Source: Anaeromyxobacter terrae (lineage in GTDB: Bacteria > Myxococcota > Myxococcia > Myxococcales > Anaeromyxobacteraceae). From it: a DNA stretch of 54,352 bases. The translations under genes were made by a program, and so were the position numbers. A model generated the notes under the pieces. The model saw nothing but the letters and a program-made list of their open reading frames with translations. It did not search any database and was not told the DNA's origin. The DNA is taken from positions 1 to 54,352 of the forward strand of contig NZ_JALCYY010000035.1 of the NCBI RefSeq assembly GCF_022690685.1, written 5' to 3'. Numbering within the stretch: the first letter of the stretch is position 1; each line of letters begins with the position of its first letter. Below, in pieces: positions 27,993 to 37,776 of this stretch.

Positions 27993-30694
27993 GCGCCGCT
28001 GCCTCCCGCCGGCTCGGCGGGTCGCGGCCGATCGGCCGGCAGCGGCAGCGGCAGCGTGAGGCGGAAGACGGCGCCGCCTCCGGGCCGGTTCGCGGCGACG
28101 AGCCGGCCCCCGTGCGCCTGGGCGATGGCGCGGGCGATGGGCAGGCCCAGGCCGACGCCGCGGACGCCGGCGTGCGCGCCGCGGTGGAACCGGTCGAAGA
28201 TCCGCTCCTCCTCGCCTGCCGGGATGCCCGGGCCCCGGTCCGCCACGTCCACGACGAGGGTGCCCCCCTCGCGCCGCGCGAGGATCTCCAGCTCCGAGCC
28301 GGGCGGGGTGTACTTCGCGGCGTTCTCGAGGAGGTTCACGAAGAGCTGCTCGACGAGGACGGGGTCGAGGGAGACGAGCGGGAGGTCGTCCGGCAGCGAG
28401 GTCGCGACGCGCCTCCCCGCGAGCCGGCGCTCGAGCCGGGTGAGCGCCCCACCGACGACCTCGACGAGCGGCACCCACTCGCGCTTCGGCTCCACCGCGC
28501 CGGAGTCGAGCCGGGTCATGTCGAGCAGGTTCGCGACGAGCCTCTCGAGCCGCTCGGCCTCCTCGCAGATCGCGTCGGCGAGGTCCCGGCGCGTGGCGGG
28601 ATCGAGCGCCGGGTCGGCGCGCAGCGTGGAGGCGGCGCCCGTGATCACGGCGAGCGGCGTCCGGAGATCGTGCGACACCGCGGAGAGCAGCCCGCTGCGG
28701 AGCTGCTCGGTCTTCGCGCGGAGCTCGGCCTGGCGCGCCTCCGCGGCGAGCCGCACGCGATCGAGGGCGAGCGCCGCCTGCCGCCCGAGCGCCTCGAGCA
28801 GCGTGCGCTGCTCGGCCCCGAGCCCGCGCTCGCCCTCGGTCCGCAGGGCGAGCACGGCGAGGACGTCGCCCCACGCGCGGACGGGCGCGCAGCTCACGGC
28901 CTCGCCGGGGAGCGTGTCGGTCCCGCGCCCCGCGGCCTGACCGTGCTCCGCGACCCACTGCGCGACGGCGCGCTCGGAGGGGCTGAGCGTCGCGCCGCGC
29001 GGCGAAGCCGCCAGGGCGGCGAGGTCCTCGTCGCCGCGTACGCGCAGGAACACCACCTCCGCGTCGAACGCCTCCGCGACCGCCTTCACGCACACCGCCG
29101 CCACCCCCTCGTCGTCGAGGGCCGCCCCGAGCTCACGGCTGAACCCGTAGAGCGCCGAGGTCCGCCGCTCGCGCCCCATCGACGCCCGCTGTTGCTCGCG
29201 CAGGCGCAGCGTGAGGGTGCCGATCACGACGCTCACGCCGAGCATCATGACGAACGTGAGGAGATACCGCGCGTCGGACACGCCCAGCGTGAACGACGGC
29301 GGCACGAAGAAGTAGTCGTACGAGACCACCGCCAGCATCGCCGCCAGGATGGAGGCGCGGCGCCCGGTGGTCAGCGCCGCGATCATGACCCCGAGCAGGA
29401 ACAGCATCTCGACGTCGGGCACGCTGAGCAGCGCCCGGACGGCGGCGGCGACGGCCGTGGTCAGCGCGATGACGGCGGCCGCCCGCAGGTACTCCGCGCC
29501 GCGGGCGCGCCCTCTCCTGGGCACCGCCCTGTGCTCCTGGCCCTCCTCGACCCCGCCCGACAGCACGTTCACCTCGATGTCGCCGCTGCCCCGGATGATC
29601 TCGTCCACGAGGGAGCCGCGCAGGCGGTCGCGCCAGCGGGGATGGCGGGGCTTGCCGAGCACGATCCGCGTGACGTTCCGCCGGCGCGCGAAGTCGAGGA
29701 TCGCCTCCGGGACGCGCAGGCCCGTGAGCCGGATCACCTCGGCGCCGAGCGACTCGGCGAGGCGGAGGTGGGACTCGAGCCGCTCCCGGTCATCGTCGCC
29801 GAGCGGCGGCTGTCCGCTCGCCTGCACGGACGCGGCGACCCACGGCGCGCGCAGGCCCGCCGCGATCCGGCGCGCCGCGCGCACGAGGCGCGCCGAGTCG
29901 GGCGCGGGGCCGACGCACACGAGCACCCGCTCCGCGGTGGGCCACGGCACGTCCACGCCGTGCTCCGCCCGGTACGCGAGGACGTCGGAGTCCACGCGCT
30001 CCGCCATGCGGCGCAGGGCGAGCTCGCGGAGCGCGAGCAGGTTCCCGCGCTGGAAGAAGTGTTCGCGGGCTCGCTCCGCCTGCTCGGGCAGGTACACCTT
30101 CCCCTCGCGCAGGCGCTGCAGGAGCTCCTCCGGCGCGATGTCCACGATCTCCACCTCGTCCGCGCGCTCCAGGATCGAGTCGGGGACGGTCTCGCGCACC
30201 TGGATGTGCGTGATCTGCTCCACCACGTCGTTCAGGCTCTCGACGTGCTGGACGTTCAGGGTCGTGTAGACCTCGACGCCGGCCTCGAGCAGCTCGACCA
30301 CGTCCTGCCAGCGCTTCGGATGGCGCGAGCCGGGGGCGTTCGTGTGGGCGAGCTCGTCGAGGAGGAGGATGTGGGGACGTCGGGCGAGCGCGGCGTCGAG
30401 GTCGAACTCCTCGAGCACCCGGCCGCGATACGGCAGGGGCCGGCGCGGCAGCACCTCCAGCCCGAGCATCAGGCCCGCGGTGTCGTAGCGACCGTGCGTC
30501 TCGATCGCGCCGACCACCACGTCGACGCCCTCGGCCACGAGGTCGCGCGCGACCTGGAGCATCCGGTACGTCTTCCCCACCCCGGGCGCGAAGCCGAAGA
30601 AGATCTTGAAGCGGGTGCGCGCCTCGCGCTGGGCCTCGGCCGTCACGCGCGCGAGGAGCGCGTCCGGATCCGGCCGCCCCGGCTGCTGCGTCAT
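27989..30694 (-). CDS. kdpD: Sensor histidine kinase KdpD
   Basis: Protein of 901 residues. The N-terminal KdpD domain carries a Walker A (FAPGVGKT, Lys41) and a following Walker B-like LLLDELAHTNAPGSRH. A universal-stress-protein-like domain (about 245-365) precedes four transmembrane helices (about 395-500). A GAF-like segment leads to the histidine kinase core: His675 in SHDLRTPLA, N-box NLLENAAKY and a DRGPGI G1 box. It phosphorylates KdpE. The start at 30694 has GGAG at eight bases and leaves a 34-base gap to kdpC; an alternative at 30748 would overlap kdpC and lacks a ribosome site. Confidence 0.95.
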   Translation of the reverse strand: MTQQPGRPDPDALLARVTAEAQREARTRFKIFFGFAPGVGKTYRMLQVARDLVAEGVDVVVGAIETHGRYDTAGLMLGLEVLPRRPLPYRGRVLEEFDLDAALARRPHILLLDELAHTNAPGSRHPKRWQDVVELLEAGVEVYTTLNVQHVESLNDVVEQITHIQVRETVPDSILERADEVEIVDIAPEELLQRLREGKVYLPEQAERAREHFFQRGNLLALRELALRRMAERVDSDVLAYRAEHGVDVPWPTAERVLVCVGPAPDSARLVRAARRIAAGLRAPWVAASVQASGQPPLGDDDRERLESHLRLAESLGAEVIRLTGLRVPEAILDFARRRNVTRIVLGKPRHPRWRDRLRGSLVDEIIRGSGDIEVNVLSGGVEEGQEHRAVPRRGRARGAEYLRAAAVIALTTAVAAAVRALLSVPDVEMLFLLGVMIAALTTGRRASILAAMLAVVSYDYFFVPPSFTLGVSDARYLLTFVMMLGVSVVIGTLTLRLREQQRASMGRERRTSALYGFSRELGAALDDEGVAAVCVKAVAEAFDAEVVFLRVRGDEDLAALAASPRGATLSPSERAVAQWVAEHGQAAGRGTDTLPGEAVSCAPVRAWGDVLAVLALRTEGERGLGAEQRTLLEALGRQAALALDRVRLAAEARQAELRAKTEQLRSGLLSAVSHDLRTPLAVITGAASTLRADPALDPATRRDLADAICEEAERLERLVANLLDMTRLDSGAVEPKREWVPLVEVVGGALTRLERRLAGRRVATSLPDDLPLVSLDPVLVEQLFVNLLENAAKYTPPGSELEILARREGGTLVVDVADRGPGIPAGEEERIFDRFHRGAHAGVRGVGLGLPIARAIAQAHGGRLVAANRPGGGAVFRLTLPLPLPADRPRPAEPAGGSGA

Positions 30695-30728
30695 GGCCGC
30701 GCTCCAGTCACCTCCCGAAGCCAAGCCA

Positions 30729-31295
30729 TCACCGGTCGAGCCCGTCAAGCGCCAGGTTGAGCGCGAGGACGTTCACCCGCGGAGCCCCGAAGAGCCCGAG
30801 GAACGGCCGCTCGACGTGCGCCTCGACGAGCGCGCGCACCCGCTCGGGCGGCATGCCGCGCGCGCGCGCGACGCGGGGCACCTGGTAGAGCGCCGCCGCC
30901 GGCGACAGGTGCGGGTCGAGGCCGCTGCCGGACGCGGTCACGAGGTCCACCGGGATGGGCGCGTCGTTGCCGGGATCGGCCGCCCGGAGCACCTCGATCC
31001 GGGCGCGAACGGCGGCGGCGAGCGCCGGGCTCGAGGGACCGAGGTTCGATCCGGCCGACGCGCGGCCGTCGAACGGGACGGGCGTCGTCGCGGAGGGTCG
31101 TCCCCAGAAGTAGCGCGTCGAGGCGAAGGGCTGCCCCACGAGCGCCGAACCCGCGGCGCGATCGCCGGCGCTGACGACGCTGCCGTTCGCCTGCGCCGGG
31201 AACACGAGCTGCGCGATCCCGGTCACGACGGCCGGGTAGACCCCGCCGAGGAGGAGGGTGAACGCGGCGAGCAGCACGGCGACGGCGCGGATCAC
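30729..31295 (-). CDS. kdpC: K+-transporting ATPase subunit KdpC
   Basis: Single-pass membrane protein of 188 residues. One N-terminal helix (about 3-27) ends in a VYPAVVTGIAQLVFP segment typical of the family. The periplasmic part contains the conserved GSALVGQPF, YFWGRPSAT and SGSGLDPHLSP stretches. KdpC couples the KdpA channel-like subunit to the KdpB ATPase. The GTG start at 31295 has GAGGTG upstream and lies eight bases after kdpB. The usual length is about 190 residues, so the gene is intact. Confidence 0.95.
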   Translation of the reverse strand: MIRAVAVLLAAFTLLLGGVYPAVVTGIAQLVFPAQANGSVVSAGDRAAGSALVGQPFASTRYFWGRPSATTPVPFDGRASAGSNLGPSSPALAAAVRARIEVLRAADPGNDAPIPVDLVTASGSGLDPHLSPAAALYQVPRVARARGMPPERVRALVEAHVERPFLGLFGAPRVNVLALNLALDGLDR

Positions 31296-31303
31296 GGGCA
31301 CCT

Positions 31304-33388
31304 CTAGACCAGGCGGAGCGCGGCGAGCGCGAGGTCGATGAGCTTGATGCCCGCGAAGGGCAGGGCGAGGCCGCCCACTCCATAGAGCAGCGCGTGCCGC
31401 GCGAGGATGGTGCTCGCCGGGGCCGGGCGATAGGCGATCCCTCGGAGCGCCAGCGGGATGAGCGCGACGATCACGAGCGCGTTGAAGATCACCGCCGACA
31501 GGATGGCGCTCGCGGGCGAGTGGAGCCGCATGACGTCGAGCGCGCCGAGGACCGGATAGGTCGCGCCGAACGCCGCGGGGATGATGGCGAAGTACTTGGC
31601 CACGTCGTTCGCGATGCTGAAGGTCGTGAGCGCGCCGCGGGTCATGAGGAGCTGCTTCCCGATCTCCACGATCTGGATGAGCTTCGTGGGGTTCGAGTCT
31701 AGGTCGACCATGTTGCCGGCCTCCTTCGCCGCCTGCGTGCCGGTGTGCATGGCCACGGCGACGTCGGCCTGGGCGAGGGCGGGCGCGTCGTTCGTGCCGT
31801 CGCCGGTCATGGCCACGAGGTGGCCCTTCGCCTGCCACGCGCGGATGTGCGCGAGCTTCATCTCCGGCGTGGCCTCGGCGAGGAACTCGTCGACGCCGGC
31901 CTCGGCGGCGATCGAGGCTGCGGTGAGCGCGTTGTCGCCGGTGACCATGACGGTGCGGATCCCCATTCGCCGCAGCTCGGCGAACTTCTCCTTGATCCCG
32001 CCCTTCACGACGTCCTTCAGCTCGACGACGCCGAGCGCGCGGTCCCCCTCGGCGACCACGAGCGGGGTCGCCCCGCCGCGCGCCACGCCCTCCGCGATGA
32101 GGCGCACCTCGTCGGGGACCCGCCCCCCCTCGGCCGCGACGAAGCGCGCGATCGCGTCCTGCGCTCCCTTGCGCACGCGGCGGCCGCCGAGATCGACGCC
32201 GCTCATGCGCGTCTGGGCGGCGAACGGGACGAACACCGCGCCCGACTCGAGCGTCCGTCCGCGCAGGCCGTGCCGCTCCTTCGCGAGCACCACGATGCTG
32301 CGCCCCTCCGGCGTCTCGTCCGCCAGCGACGCGAGCTGCGCCGCGTCCGCGAGCGCGCGCTCGGTGACGCCGTCCGCGGGGAGGAACGCCGCGGCCTGCC
32401 GGTTCCCGAGCGTGATCGTCCCCGTCTTGTCGAGGAGGAGCACGTCGACGTCGCCGGCCGCCTCGACGGCGCGGCCCGACGTGGCGATCACGTTCGCCCG
32501 GATCATCCGGTCCATCCCGGCGATCCCGATCGCGGACAGCAGGGCGCCGATCGTCGTGGGGATGAGGCACACGAGGAGCGCGACGAGGACGGTGAGCCCC
32601 ACCGGCGCGCCCGCGCCGGCCGCGCGGACGGCGTGGACGGAGAACGGGAGCAGCGTGGCGGTCGCGAGGAGGAACACCAGGGTCAGCGCGGCGAGCAGGA
32701 TGTCGAGCGCGATCTCGTTGGGAGTCTTCTGGCGCTTCGCGCCCTCCACGAGCCCGATCATCCGGTCCAGGAAGGACTGGCCCGGCTCGGCGGTGATGCG
32801 GACCACGAGCCAGTCCGAGAGGACGCGCGTGCCCCCCGTGACGGCGCTCCGGTCCCCGCCGCTCTCGCGGATGACGGGGGCGCTCTCGCCGGTGATGGCA
32901 CTCTCGTCCACCGAGGCGATCCCCTCGACCACCTCGCCGTCGCCAGGCACGATCTGGCCGGCCTCGATCCAGACCACGTCGCCCCGGCGCAGCCGCGCGG
33001 CGGGGACGTCCTCCCGCGGCGCGTCGCGGGAGGGCGCCGAGAGCCGCGTCGCGACCACCTCGCGGCGGGCGCGGCGGAGCGTGTCCGCCTGGGCCTTCCC
33101 GCGCCCCTCCGCGACCGCCTCGGCGAAGTTCGCGAACAGCACCGTGAACCAGAGCCAGGCCGCGACGGCGAGGATGAAGCCCGCGGGCGCGTCGCCCCGC
33201 CCGGTCACGACCGCGTGCAGGAAGAGCGCGGTCGTGAAGGCGCTCCCGACCTCCACCGTGAACATCACCGGGTTGCGGACCATGAGGCGCGGGTCGAGCT
33301 TCCGCAGCGCGTCGAGGGTGGCGGTCCGGACGACGGCGCCGGGGAGGAGCGGCTGGGCGTGCGCGGAGGGGTGGGCGAGGGCGTCCAT
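31304..33388 (-). CDS. kdpB: K+-transporting P-type ATPase subunit KdpB
   Basis: P-type ATPase of 694 residues, full family length. The phosphorylated residue is Asp320 in [10 protein letters not shown]. Other motifs are TGES (actuator; in EITGESAPV), a [10 protein letters not shown] hinge motif and SVDESAITG. The transmembrane part is as expected for a P1A ATPase. It hydrolyses ATP to drive K+ passed from KdpA. kdpA lies three bases upstream and kdpC eight bases downstream, so translation is probably coupled. No missing catalytic residue was seen. Confidence 0.97.
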   Translation of the reverse strand: MDALAHPSAHAQPLLPGAVVRTATLDALRKLDPRLMVRNPVMFTVEVGSAFTTALFLHAVVTGRGDAPAGFILAVAAWLWFTVLFANFAEAVAEGRGKAQADTLRRARREVVATRLSAPSRDAPREDVPAARLRRGDVVWIEAGQIVPGDGEVVEGIASVDESAITGESAPVIRESGGDRSAVTGGTRVLSDWLVVRITAEPGQSFLDRMIGLVEGAKRQKTPNEIALDILLAALTLVFLLATATLLPFSVHAVRAAGAGAPVGLTVLVALLVCLIPTTIGALLSAIGIAGMDRMIRANVIATSGRAVEAAGDVDVLLLDKTGTITLGNRQAAAFLPADGVTERALADAAQLASLADETPEGRSIVVLAKERHGLRGRTLESGAVFVPFAAQTRMSGVDLGGRRVRKGAQDAIARFVAAEGGRVPDEVRLIAEGVARGGATPLVVAEGDRALGVVELKDVVKGGIKEKFAELRRMGIRTVMVTGDNALTAASIAAEAGVDEFLAEATPEMKLAHIRAWQAKGHLVAMTGDGTNDAPALAQADVAVAMHTGTQAAKEAGNMVDLDSNPTKLIQIVEIGKQLLMTRGALTTFSIANDVAKYFAIIPAAFGATYPVLGALDVMRLHSPASAILSAVIFNALVIVALIPLALRGIAYRPAPASTILARHALLYGVGGLALPFAGIKLIDLALAALRLV

Positions 33389-33391
33389 GGC

Positions 33392-35137
33392 TCACCTTGC
33401 GTGGAGCTGGAGGTGCTCGACGACCGGCCCGAGCGCGAGCGCGGGCAGGAACGTGAGGGCGCCCACGAGGAGGACGGTCGCCACGAGGAGGCCTGCGAAC
33501 AGCGGACCGTGGGTGGGGAGGGTCCCCGCGCTCGGGGGGGCGGCGCGCTTCCGCGCGAGCCCGCCCGCGATGGCGAGGACCGGGACCAGCACGCCGTAGC
33601 GCCCCACGAGCATCGCGACGTTCGTCGCGCGCCTCCAGAACGGGCCGTCCGCCGTCAGGCCTCCGAAGGCGGAGCCGTTGTTGTTCGCCGTCGAGGAGAA
33701 GGCGTAGAGGATCTCGCTGAACCCGTGCGGCCCGGGGTTCCCGGCCGCCGCCGCGGCGGCGGGCACGAGACAGGCGAGCGCGGTTCCGCCGAGGACCACC
33801 GCGGACGGGAGGAGGATGGCGACGCTCGCCAGCTTGATCTCTCGCGCCTCGATCTTCTTGCCCAGGTACTCGGGGGTGCGGCCGACCATGAGCCCGGAGA
33901 CGAAGACCGCCACGATGACGAACAGGAGCATGCCGTAGAGCCCGGAGCCGACGCCGCCGAACACGATCTCGCCGAGCTGCATGAGCCACATGGGCCACAG
34001 GCCGCCGAGCGGGGTCAGGCTGTCGTGCTGCGCGTCGACCGAGCCGTTCGACGCGGCCGTCGTGGCCGCCGCCCAGATCCCCGCGTCCACCGGTCCGAGG
34101 CGCGCCTCCTTGCCCTCCATGTTCCCGCCCGCCTGGAGCGGCCCGGGCCGCTGGTCCACCCCGAGCGCCGCGAGGGCCGGGTTTCCGGCCTGCTCGGCCG
34201 CGACCGTCGCGATCGTGAGCGGGACGAGGATCGCGAGCATCGCGGCGTACACGGTCCAGCCCTGCCGGCGGTCCCCGACCCATCCGCCGAAGGTGAAGCA
34301 CAGCGCCGCCGGGACGAGGAGGATGGCGAGCGCCTCGGCGAGGTTCGTGAGCGGCGTCGGGTTCTCGTAGGGGTGCGCGGAGTTCGCGGCGTAGTACCCG
34401 CCCCCGTTCGTCCCGAGCTGCTTGATGGCCACCTGCGACGCGACCGGGCCGACCGGCACCACCTGCTCGGTCACGGGCCGTCCGCTCGCGTCGCGCGCCG
34501 GCTCGCGGAGCGGCCAGCGTCCCTCGCCACCGAACGACTGGACCACCCCCAGCCCGGCGAGCAGCAGCGCGAGGGCCATCGAGAGCGGCAGCAGCACGTG
34601 GAGCGTGCCCCGCGTCAGGTCCACCCAGAAGCTGCCGAGCGCGCCCTTCGAGCGTTGCCCGAGCCCGCGTGCGAGCGCGGCGAGCACCGCCAGGCCGGTC
34701 GCCGCGGAGAGGAAGTTCTGGACGGCGAGCCCCGCCATCTGGACGAGCGGGCTCAGCGTGGACTCTCCGGCGTAGGCCTGCCAGTCGGTGTTCGTGACGA
34801 AGCTCACCGCGGTGTTGATCGCGACGCCGCCCGGGACGGCGGCGAGCCGCCCCGGGTTGAGCGGCAGGGCCGGCTGGAGCCGCTGGAGCGCGTACAGCAG
34901 CAGGAGCCCCGCGGCGTTGAAGACCAGCACGGACGCCGCGTAGCGGCGCCAGCTCATCTCCTCCGCGGGGTCCACGCCGGCGACCCGGTAGAGCGCGCGC
35001 TCGAGGGGCCCGAGCACGCGTCCCACGAGCGGCGCCTCGCCGGCCAGCGCCCGGGCGATGAAGCCACCCAGCGGGACGGCGAGCGCGGTGAGCGCCGCGA
35101 AGAAGACGGCGATCTCGGCGTACGCCGCCGCGGTCAC
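33392..35137 (-). CDS. kdpA: K+-transporting ATPase subunit KdpA
   Basis: Channel-like membrane subunit of 581 residues with the four MPM-type pore segments: VTNTDWQAYAGE, GTNGGGYYAANSAHP, SSTANNNGSAFGG and a fourth near the C-terminal helices. These form the K+ selectivity path. The GTG start at 35137 overlaps the stop of kdpF by four bases, which both fixes the start and confirms KdpF. KdpA selects K+ from outside and hands it to KdpB. The length is normal for the family. Confidence 0.96.
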   Translation of the reverse strand: MTAAAYAEIAVFFAALTALAVPLGGFIARALAGEAPLVGRVLGPLERALYRVAGVDPAEEMSWRRYAASVLVFNAAGLLLLYALQRLQPALPLNPGRLAAVPGGVAINTAVSFVTNTDWQAYAGESTLSPLVQMAGLAVQNFLSAATGLAVLAALARGLGQRSKGALGSFWVDLTRGTLHVLLPLSMALALLLAGLGVVQSFGGEGRWPLREPARDASGRPVTEQVVPVGPVASQVAIKQLGTNGGGYYAANSAHPYENPTPLTNLAEALAILLVPAALCFTFGGWVGDRRQGWTVYAAMLAILVPLTIATVAAEQAGNPALAALGVDQRPGPLQAGGNMEGKEARLGPVDAGIWAAATTAASNGSVDAQHDSLTPLGGLWPMWLMQLGEIVFGGVGSGLYGMLLFVIVAVFVSGLMVGRTPEYLGKKIEAREIKLASVAILLPSAVVLGGTALACLVPAAAAAAGNPGPHGFSEILYAFSSTANNNGSAFGGLTADGPFWRRATNVAMLVGRYGVLVPVLAIAGGLARKRAAPPSAGTLPTHGPLFAGLLVATVLLVGALTFLPALALGPVVEHLQLHAR

Positions 35138-35226
35138 GAGAGCTTCTCCGGGAAGAGGAGCGCGAACACGAGGTACGCGGCGAGGCCGAGCGCCAGCGCG
35201 CCGGCGATCACGGTCAAGGGCGTCAT
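35134..35226 (-). CDS. kdpF: K+-transporting ATPase small subunit KdpF
   Basis: A 30-residue membrane peptide, too short for routine gene finders. It reads MTPLTVIAGALALGL, then AAYLVFALLFPEKLS: one transmembrane helix with a FPE(K) end, the classic KdpF pattern. KdpF stabilises the KdpABC complex. The start ATG overlaps the stop of the preceding 88-residue gene by four bases, and its stop overlaps the kdpA GTG by four bases. Those two couplings and the position strongly support it as a real gene. Confidence 0.9.
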   Translation of the reverse strand: MTPLTVIAGALALGLAAYLVFALLFPEKLS

Positions 35227-35489
35227 GGCGAGCTCATCCTCCGGGCGCGCGCGAAGGTGCGCACCTCGAGCCAGAGCTCCCGGCCGGTGACCAGCACGCA
35301 CGCGGTCGCGAAGCCCACGGTCCCGGCGCCGAAGCGGCCGAGGCGTGCGAGCTCGCCGATCACCGGGATGAGGTTCACCGCGAGCAGCATGGCCATGAGC
35401 GCCAGGTCGCCGCGCTCGGGGACGGACGCAGGCGCCATGATCTCGCGCGGGGCGACCACCAGTCGAAGCGGGTTGGGGCGTGAAGTCAT
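35223..35489 (-). CDS. Small membrane protein at the head of the kdp operon
   Basis: Protein of 88 residues with a short cytoplasmic N-terminus and two hydrophobic segments (about 28-46 and 54-70), followed by a basic tail (VRTFARARRMSSP). No family recognised. It is the first gene of the kdp operon, with GAGGAGG before its ATG, and its stop overlaps kdpF by four bases. That coupling implies it is made together with the Kdp complex. It could be an accessory or regulatory subunit; that is inference from position alone. Confidence 0.65.
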   Translation of the reverse strand: MTSRPNPLRLVVAPREIMAPASVPERGDLALMAMLLAVNLIPVIGELARLGRFGAGTVGFATACVLVTGRELWLEVRTFARARRMSSP

Positions 35490-35625
35490 GACCCTTTCCT
35501 CCTCACCCCCGACTGTACGGGCCGGGAGGTCAGCGCCGGGTCAAGCCTGGCCGCTGCGCCGTCAGCGGCGCATCAACGAGCGCTGCAGCAGCCGGCGGAG
35601 CTCGCGCTCGACCGGAGTCGAGCAT

Positions 35626-35664
35626 CTTGACGCCGCCTTGATGTCCGCGTGCGCAGTCTTGATG
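35626..35664 (+). promoter_or_regulatory. Phased CTTGA(T/C)G direct repeats, candidate KdpE operator
   Basis: CTTGACG at 35626 and CTTGATG at 35637 and 35658 have starts 11 and 21 bases apart, so they lie on one face of the helix. Related elements on the opposite strand occur at 35540-35545 (CTTGAC) and about 35571 (TTGATG). The array lies between the divergent kdp operon and the KimA-like permease. OmpR-family regulators such as KdpE bind direct repeats, so this is a plausible shared operator. The rest of the 210-base gap shows no riboswitch-like fold. Confidence 0.4.
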
Positions 35665-35699
35665 CCGGGTCGAGGTCCCGCTCGCGAAGCTCTTCCTTC

Positions 35700-37763
35700 A
35701 TGGCGCAACCCCCTCTAGAGCCCCTCCGCCCCGGGGCCGAACCGGCCCCGGGGCCGGGCGAGCCAACCCCTTCCCGGGCGGCGAGCCCCTCGACCCTCGG
35801 CGGCCGGCTGGGGCGCCTTCTGTTCGGCGCGCCCCGCGACGTCCAGGACCCGCGCACCCACCACGGCATCTCGCTCGTCGCGCTCCTCGCCTGGGTGGGC
35901 CTCGGGGCCGATGGGCTCTCGTCGTCCGCCTACGGTCCCGACGAGGCGTTCCGGGCGCTCGGCCACCACACCTCCCTCGCCGTCGCCCTCGCGCTCGCCA
36001 CCGGGCTCACCGTCCTCGTCATCTCGGTCGCGTACGGCCAGATCATCAAGCGCTTCCCGTTCGGCGGCGGCGGGTACGTGGTCGCGACCGAGCTGCTCGG
36101 GCCGCGGGTCGGGGTCGTGTCCGGGGCCGCGCTGCTCGTCGACTACGTGCTCACGATCTCCGTGTCGGTCGCCTCGAGCGGGGACGCGATCTGGAGCTTC
36201 CTCTCCGGGAGCTCCAGCCCGTGGAAGCTGCCCGCGGAGGTCGCCGCCATCGCGCTGCTCGTCGTCCTCAACCTGCGCGGCGTGAAGGAGTCGGTCTCGT
36301 TCCTCGCCCCGATCTTCGTGCTCTTCCTCGTCACCCACGCGGTCCTGATCGTCGGCGGCGTGGGCTCGCACGTCACCGAGGTGCCGCGCGTCGCGGGCGA
36401 GGTCTCTCGAGGCCTCCGCGCCGGCGTCGCCGAGCTCGGCGCGGTGGGCCTCTTCGCGGTCTTCCTCCGCGCCTACTCGATGGGCGCCGGGACGTACACC
36501 GGCATCGAGGCCGTCTCGAACGGCATCCAGATCATGCGCGAGCCGAAGGTCGCGACGGCGCGGCGGACCATGACGTACATGGCCGTCTCGCTCGCGGTCA
36601 CGGCCGCCGGGATCCTCGTCTGCTATCTGCTCTTCCGCGCGGCGCCCGAGCCGGGCAAGACCATGAACGCCGTGCTCCTCGAGCGGTTCGCGGGCGGCTT
36701 CAGGCCCGGCGGCGTCGCGATCGGCCACGGGTTCGTGGTCGCCACGCTGCTCGCCGAGGCCGCGCTGCTCGTGGTGGCCGCGCAGGCCGGGTTCATCGAC
36801 GGCCCGCGCGTGATGGCGAACATGGCCACGGACTCGTGGCTGCCCCATCGGTTCGCCCAGCTCTCCGACCGGCTCACGACGCAGAACGGCGTGCTGCTCA
36901 TGGGCGCAGCGTCGCTCGCGACGCTCTACTACACGCGCGGCGACATCACCCGGCTCGTCACGATGTACGCGATCAACGTGTTCGTGACGTTCTCGCTCTC
37001 GCAGCTCGCCATGCTGCGCTACTGGCGCCGCACCCGGACGGCGGGCCGCAGGCGCGGGCTCGCCATCCACGGGGTCGCCTTCGCGCTCTGCGCGGCGATC
37101 CTCGCCGGCACGATCTACGAGAAGGGCGAGCAGGGCGGCTGGATCACCATCGCCGTTACCGGGCTCGTCATCGGGCTCTGCTTCGTGATCCGGCGACACT
37201 ACCGCGCGGTGCAGGACAGCCTGAAGCGGCTCGACGCGATCCTCGAGGTCCTGCCGCCGGTGCCGGGTGGTCCGCGGCCGGCGGTGGACCCGCGCGCGCC
37301 CACCGCAGTGCTCCTCGTCGGGGGCTACAGCGGCCTGGGCGTGCACGCGCTACTCACCGTGCAGCGCACGTTCCCGAACTACTTCCGGAACTTCGTCTTC
37401 ATCTCGGTGGGGGTCGTGGACTCCGCCGCGATGAAGGGGATCGAGGAGGTCGATCGCGTGCGAGCGCGGACGCAGGCGGCCCTCGAGCAGTACGTGGAGC
37501 TCGCGCACCGGCTGAAGCTCGCCGCCGACTACCGCATGGACCTCGGGACCGAGGCGGTCGACGTCGGGGAGCGGCTCTGCGCGGCCGTTGCCCAGGAGTT
37601 CCCGCGCGCGGTGTTCTTCGCCGGCAAGCTCGTCTTCCAGAAGGAGCGCTGGTACCAGAGGCTGCTCCACAACGAGACCGCGTACCAGCTCCAGCGCCGG
37701 CTGCAGTTCCGCGGGCTCTCCGCGATGGTGATGCCGGTGCGGGTGCTCGCCGAGGCGGGGTGA
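35700..37763 (+). CDS. APC-superfamily permease, KimA-like potassium transporter
   Basis: Membrane protein of 687 residues with about 12 helices and a C-terminal soluble domain of roughly 150 residues. Near the first helix is GLGADGLSSSAYGPDE, which resembles the KimA/YdaO-type K+/H+ symporters of the APC superfamily rather than classical amino-acid permeases. The C-terminal domain (TAVLLVGGYSGLGVHALL and following) is a Rossmann-like regulatory fold. Divergence from kdp supports potassium as substrate. Start uncertain: ATG at 35700 has a weak ribosome site; a GTG at 35649 would add 17 Arg/Ser-rich residues. Confidence 0.78.
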   Translation: MAQPPLEPLRPGAEPAPGPGEPTPSRAASPSTLGGRLGRLLFGAPRDVQDPRTHHGISLVALLAWVGLGADGLSSSAYGPDEAFRALGHHTSLAVALALATGLTVLVISVAYGQIIKRFPFGGGGYVVATELLGPRVGVVSGAALLVDYVLTISVSVASSGDAIWSFLSGSSSPWKLPAEVAAIALLVVLNLRGVKESVSFLAPIFVLFLVTHAVLIVGGVGSHVTEVPRVAGEVSRGLRAGVAELGAVGLFAVFLRAYSMGAGTYTGIEAVSNGIQIMREPKVATARRTMTYMAVSLAVTAAGILVCYLLFRAAPEPGKTMNAVLLERFAGGFRPGGVAIGHGFVVATLLAEAALLVVAAQAGFIDGPRVMANMATDSWLPHRFAQLSDRLTTQNGVLLMGAASLATLYYTRGDITRLVTMYAINVFVTFSLSQLAMLRYWRRTRTAGRRRGLAIHGVAFALCAAILAGTIYEKGEQGGWITIAVTGLVIGLCFVIRRHYRAVQDSLKRLDAILEVLPPVPGGPRPAVDPRAPTAVLLVGGYSGLGVHALLTVQRTFPNYFRNFVFISVGVVDSAAMKGIEEVDRVRARTQAALEQYVELAHRLKLAADYRMDLGTEAVDVGERLCAAVAQEFPRAVFFAGKLVFQKERWYQRLLHNETAYQLQRRLQFRGLSAMVMPVRVLAEAG

Positions 37764-37776
37764 GGCCCGCTCCGCT

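Noticed and set aside
35490-35699. A c-di-AMP (ydaO-type) riboswitch ahead of the KimA-like permease
   Set aside because: KimA relatives in other phyla are controlled this way, but the gap is short and I could not find the conserved ydaO core sequences.
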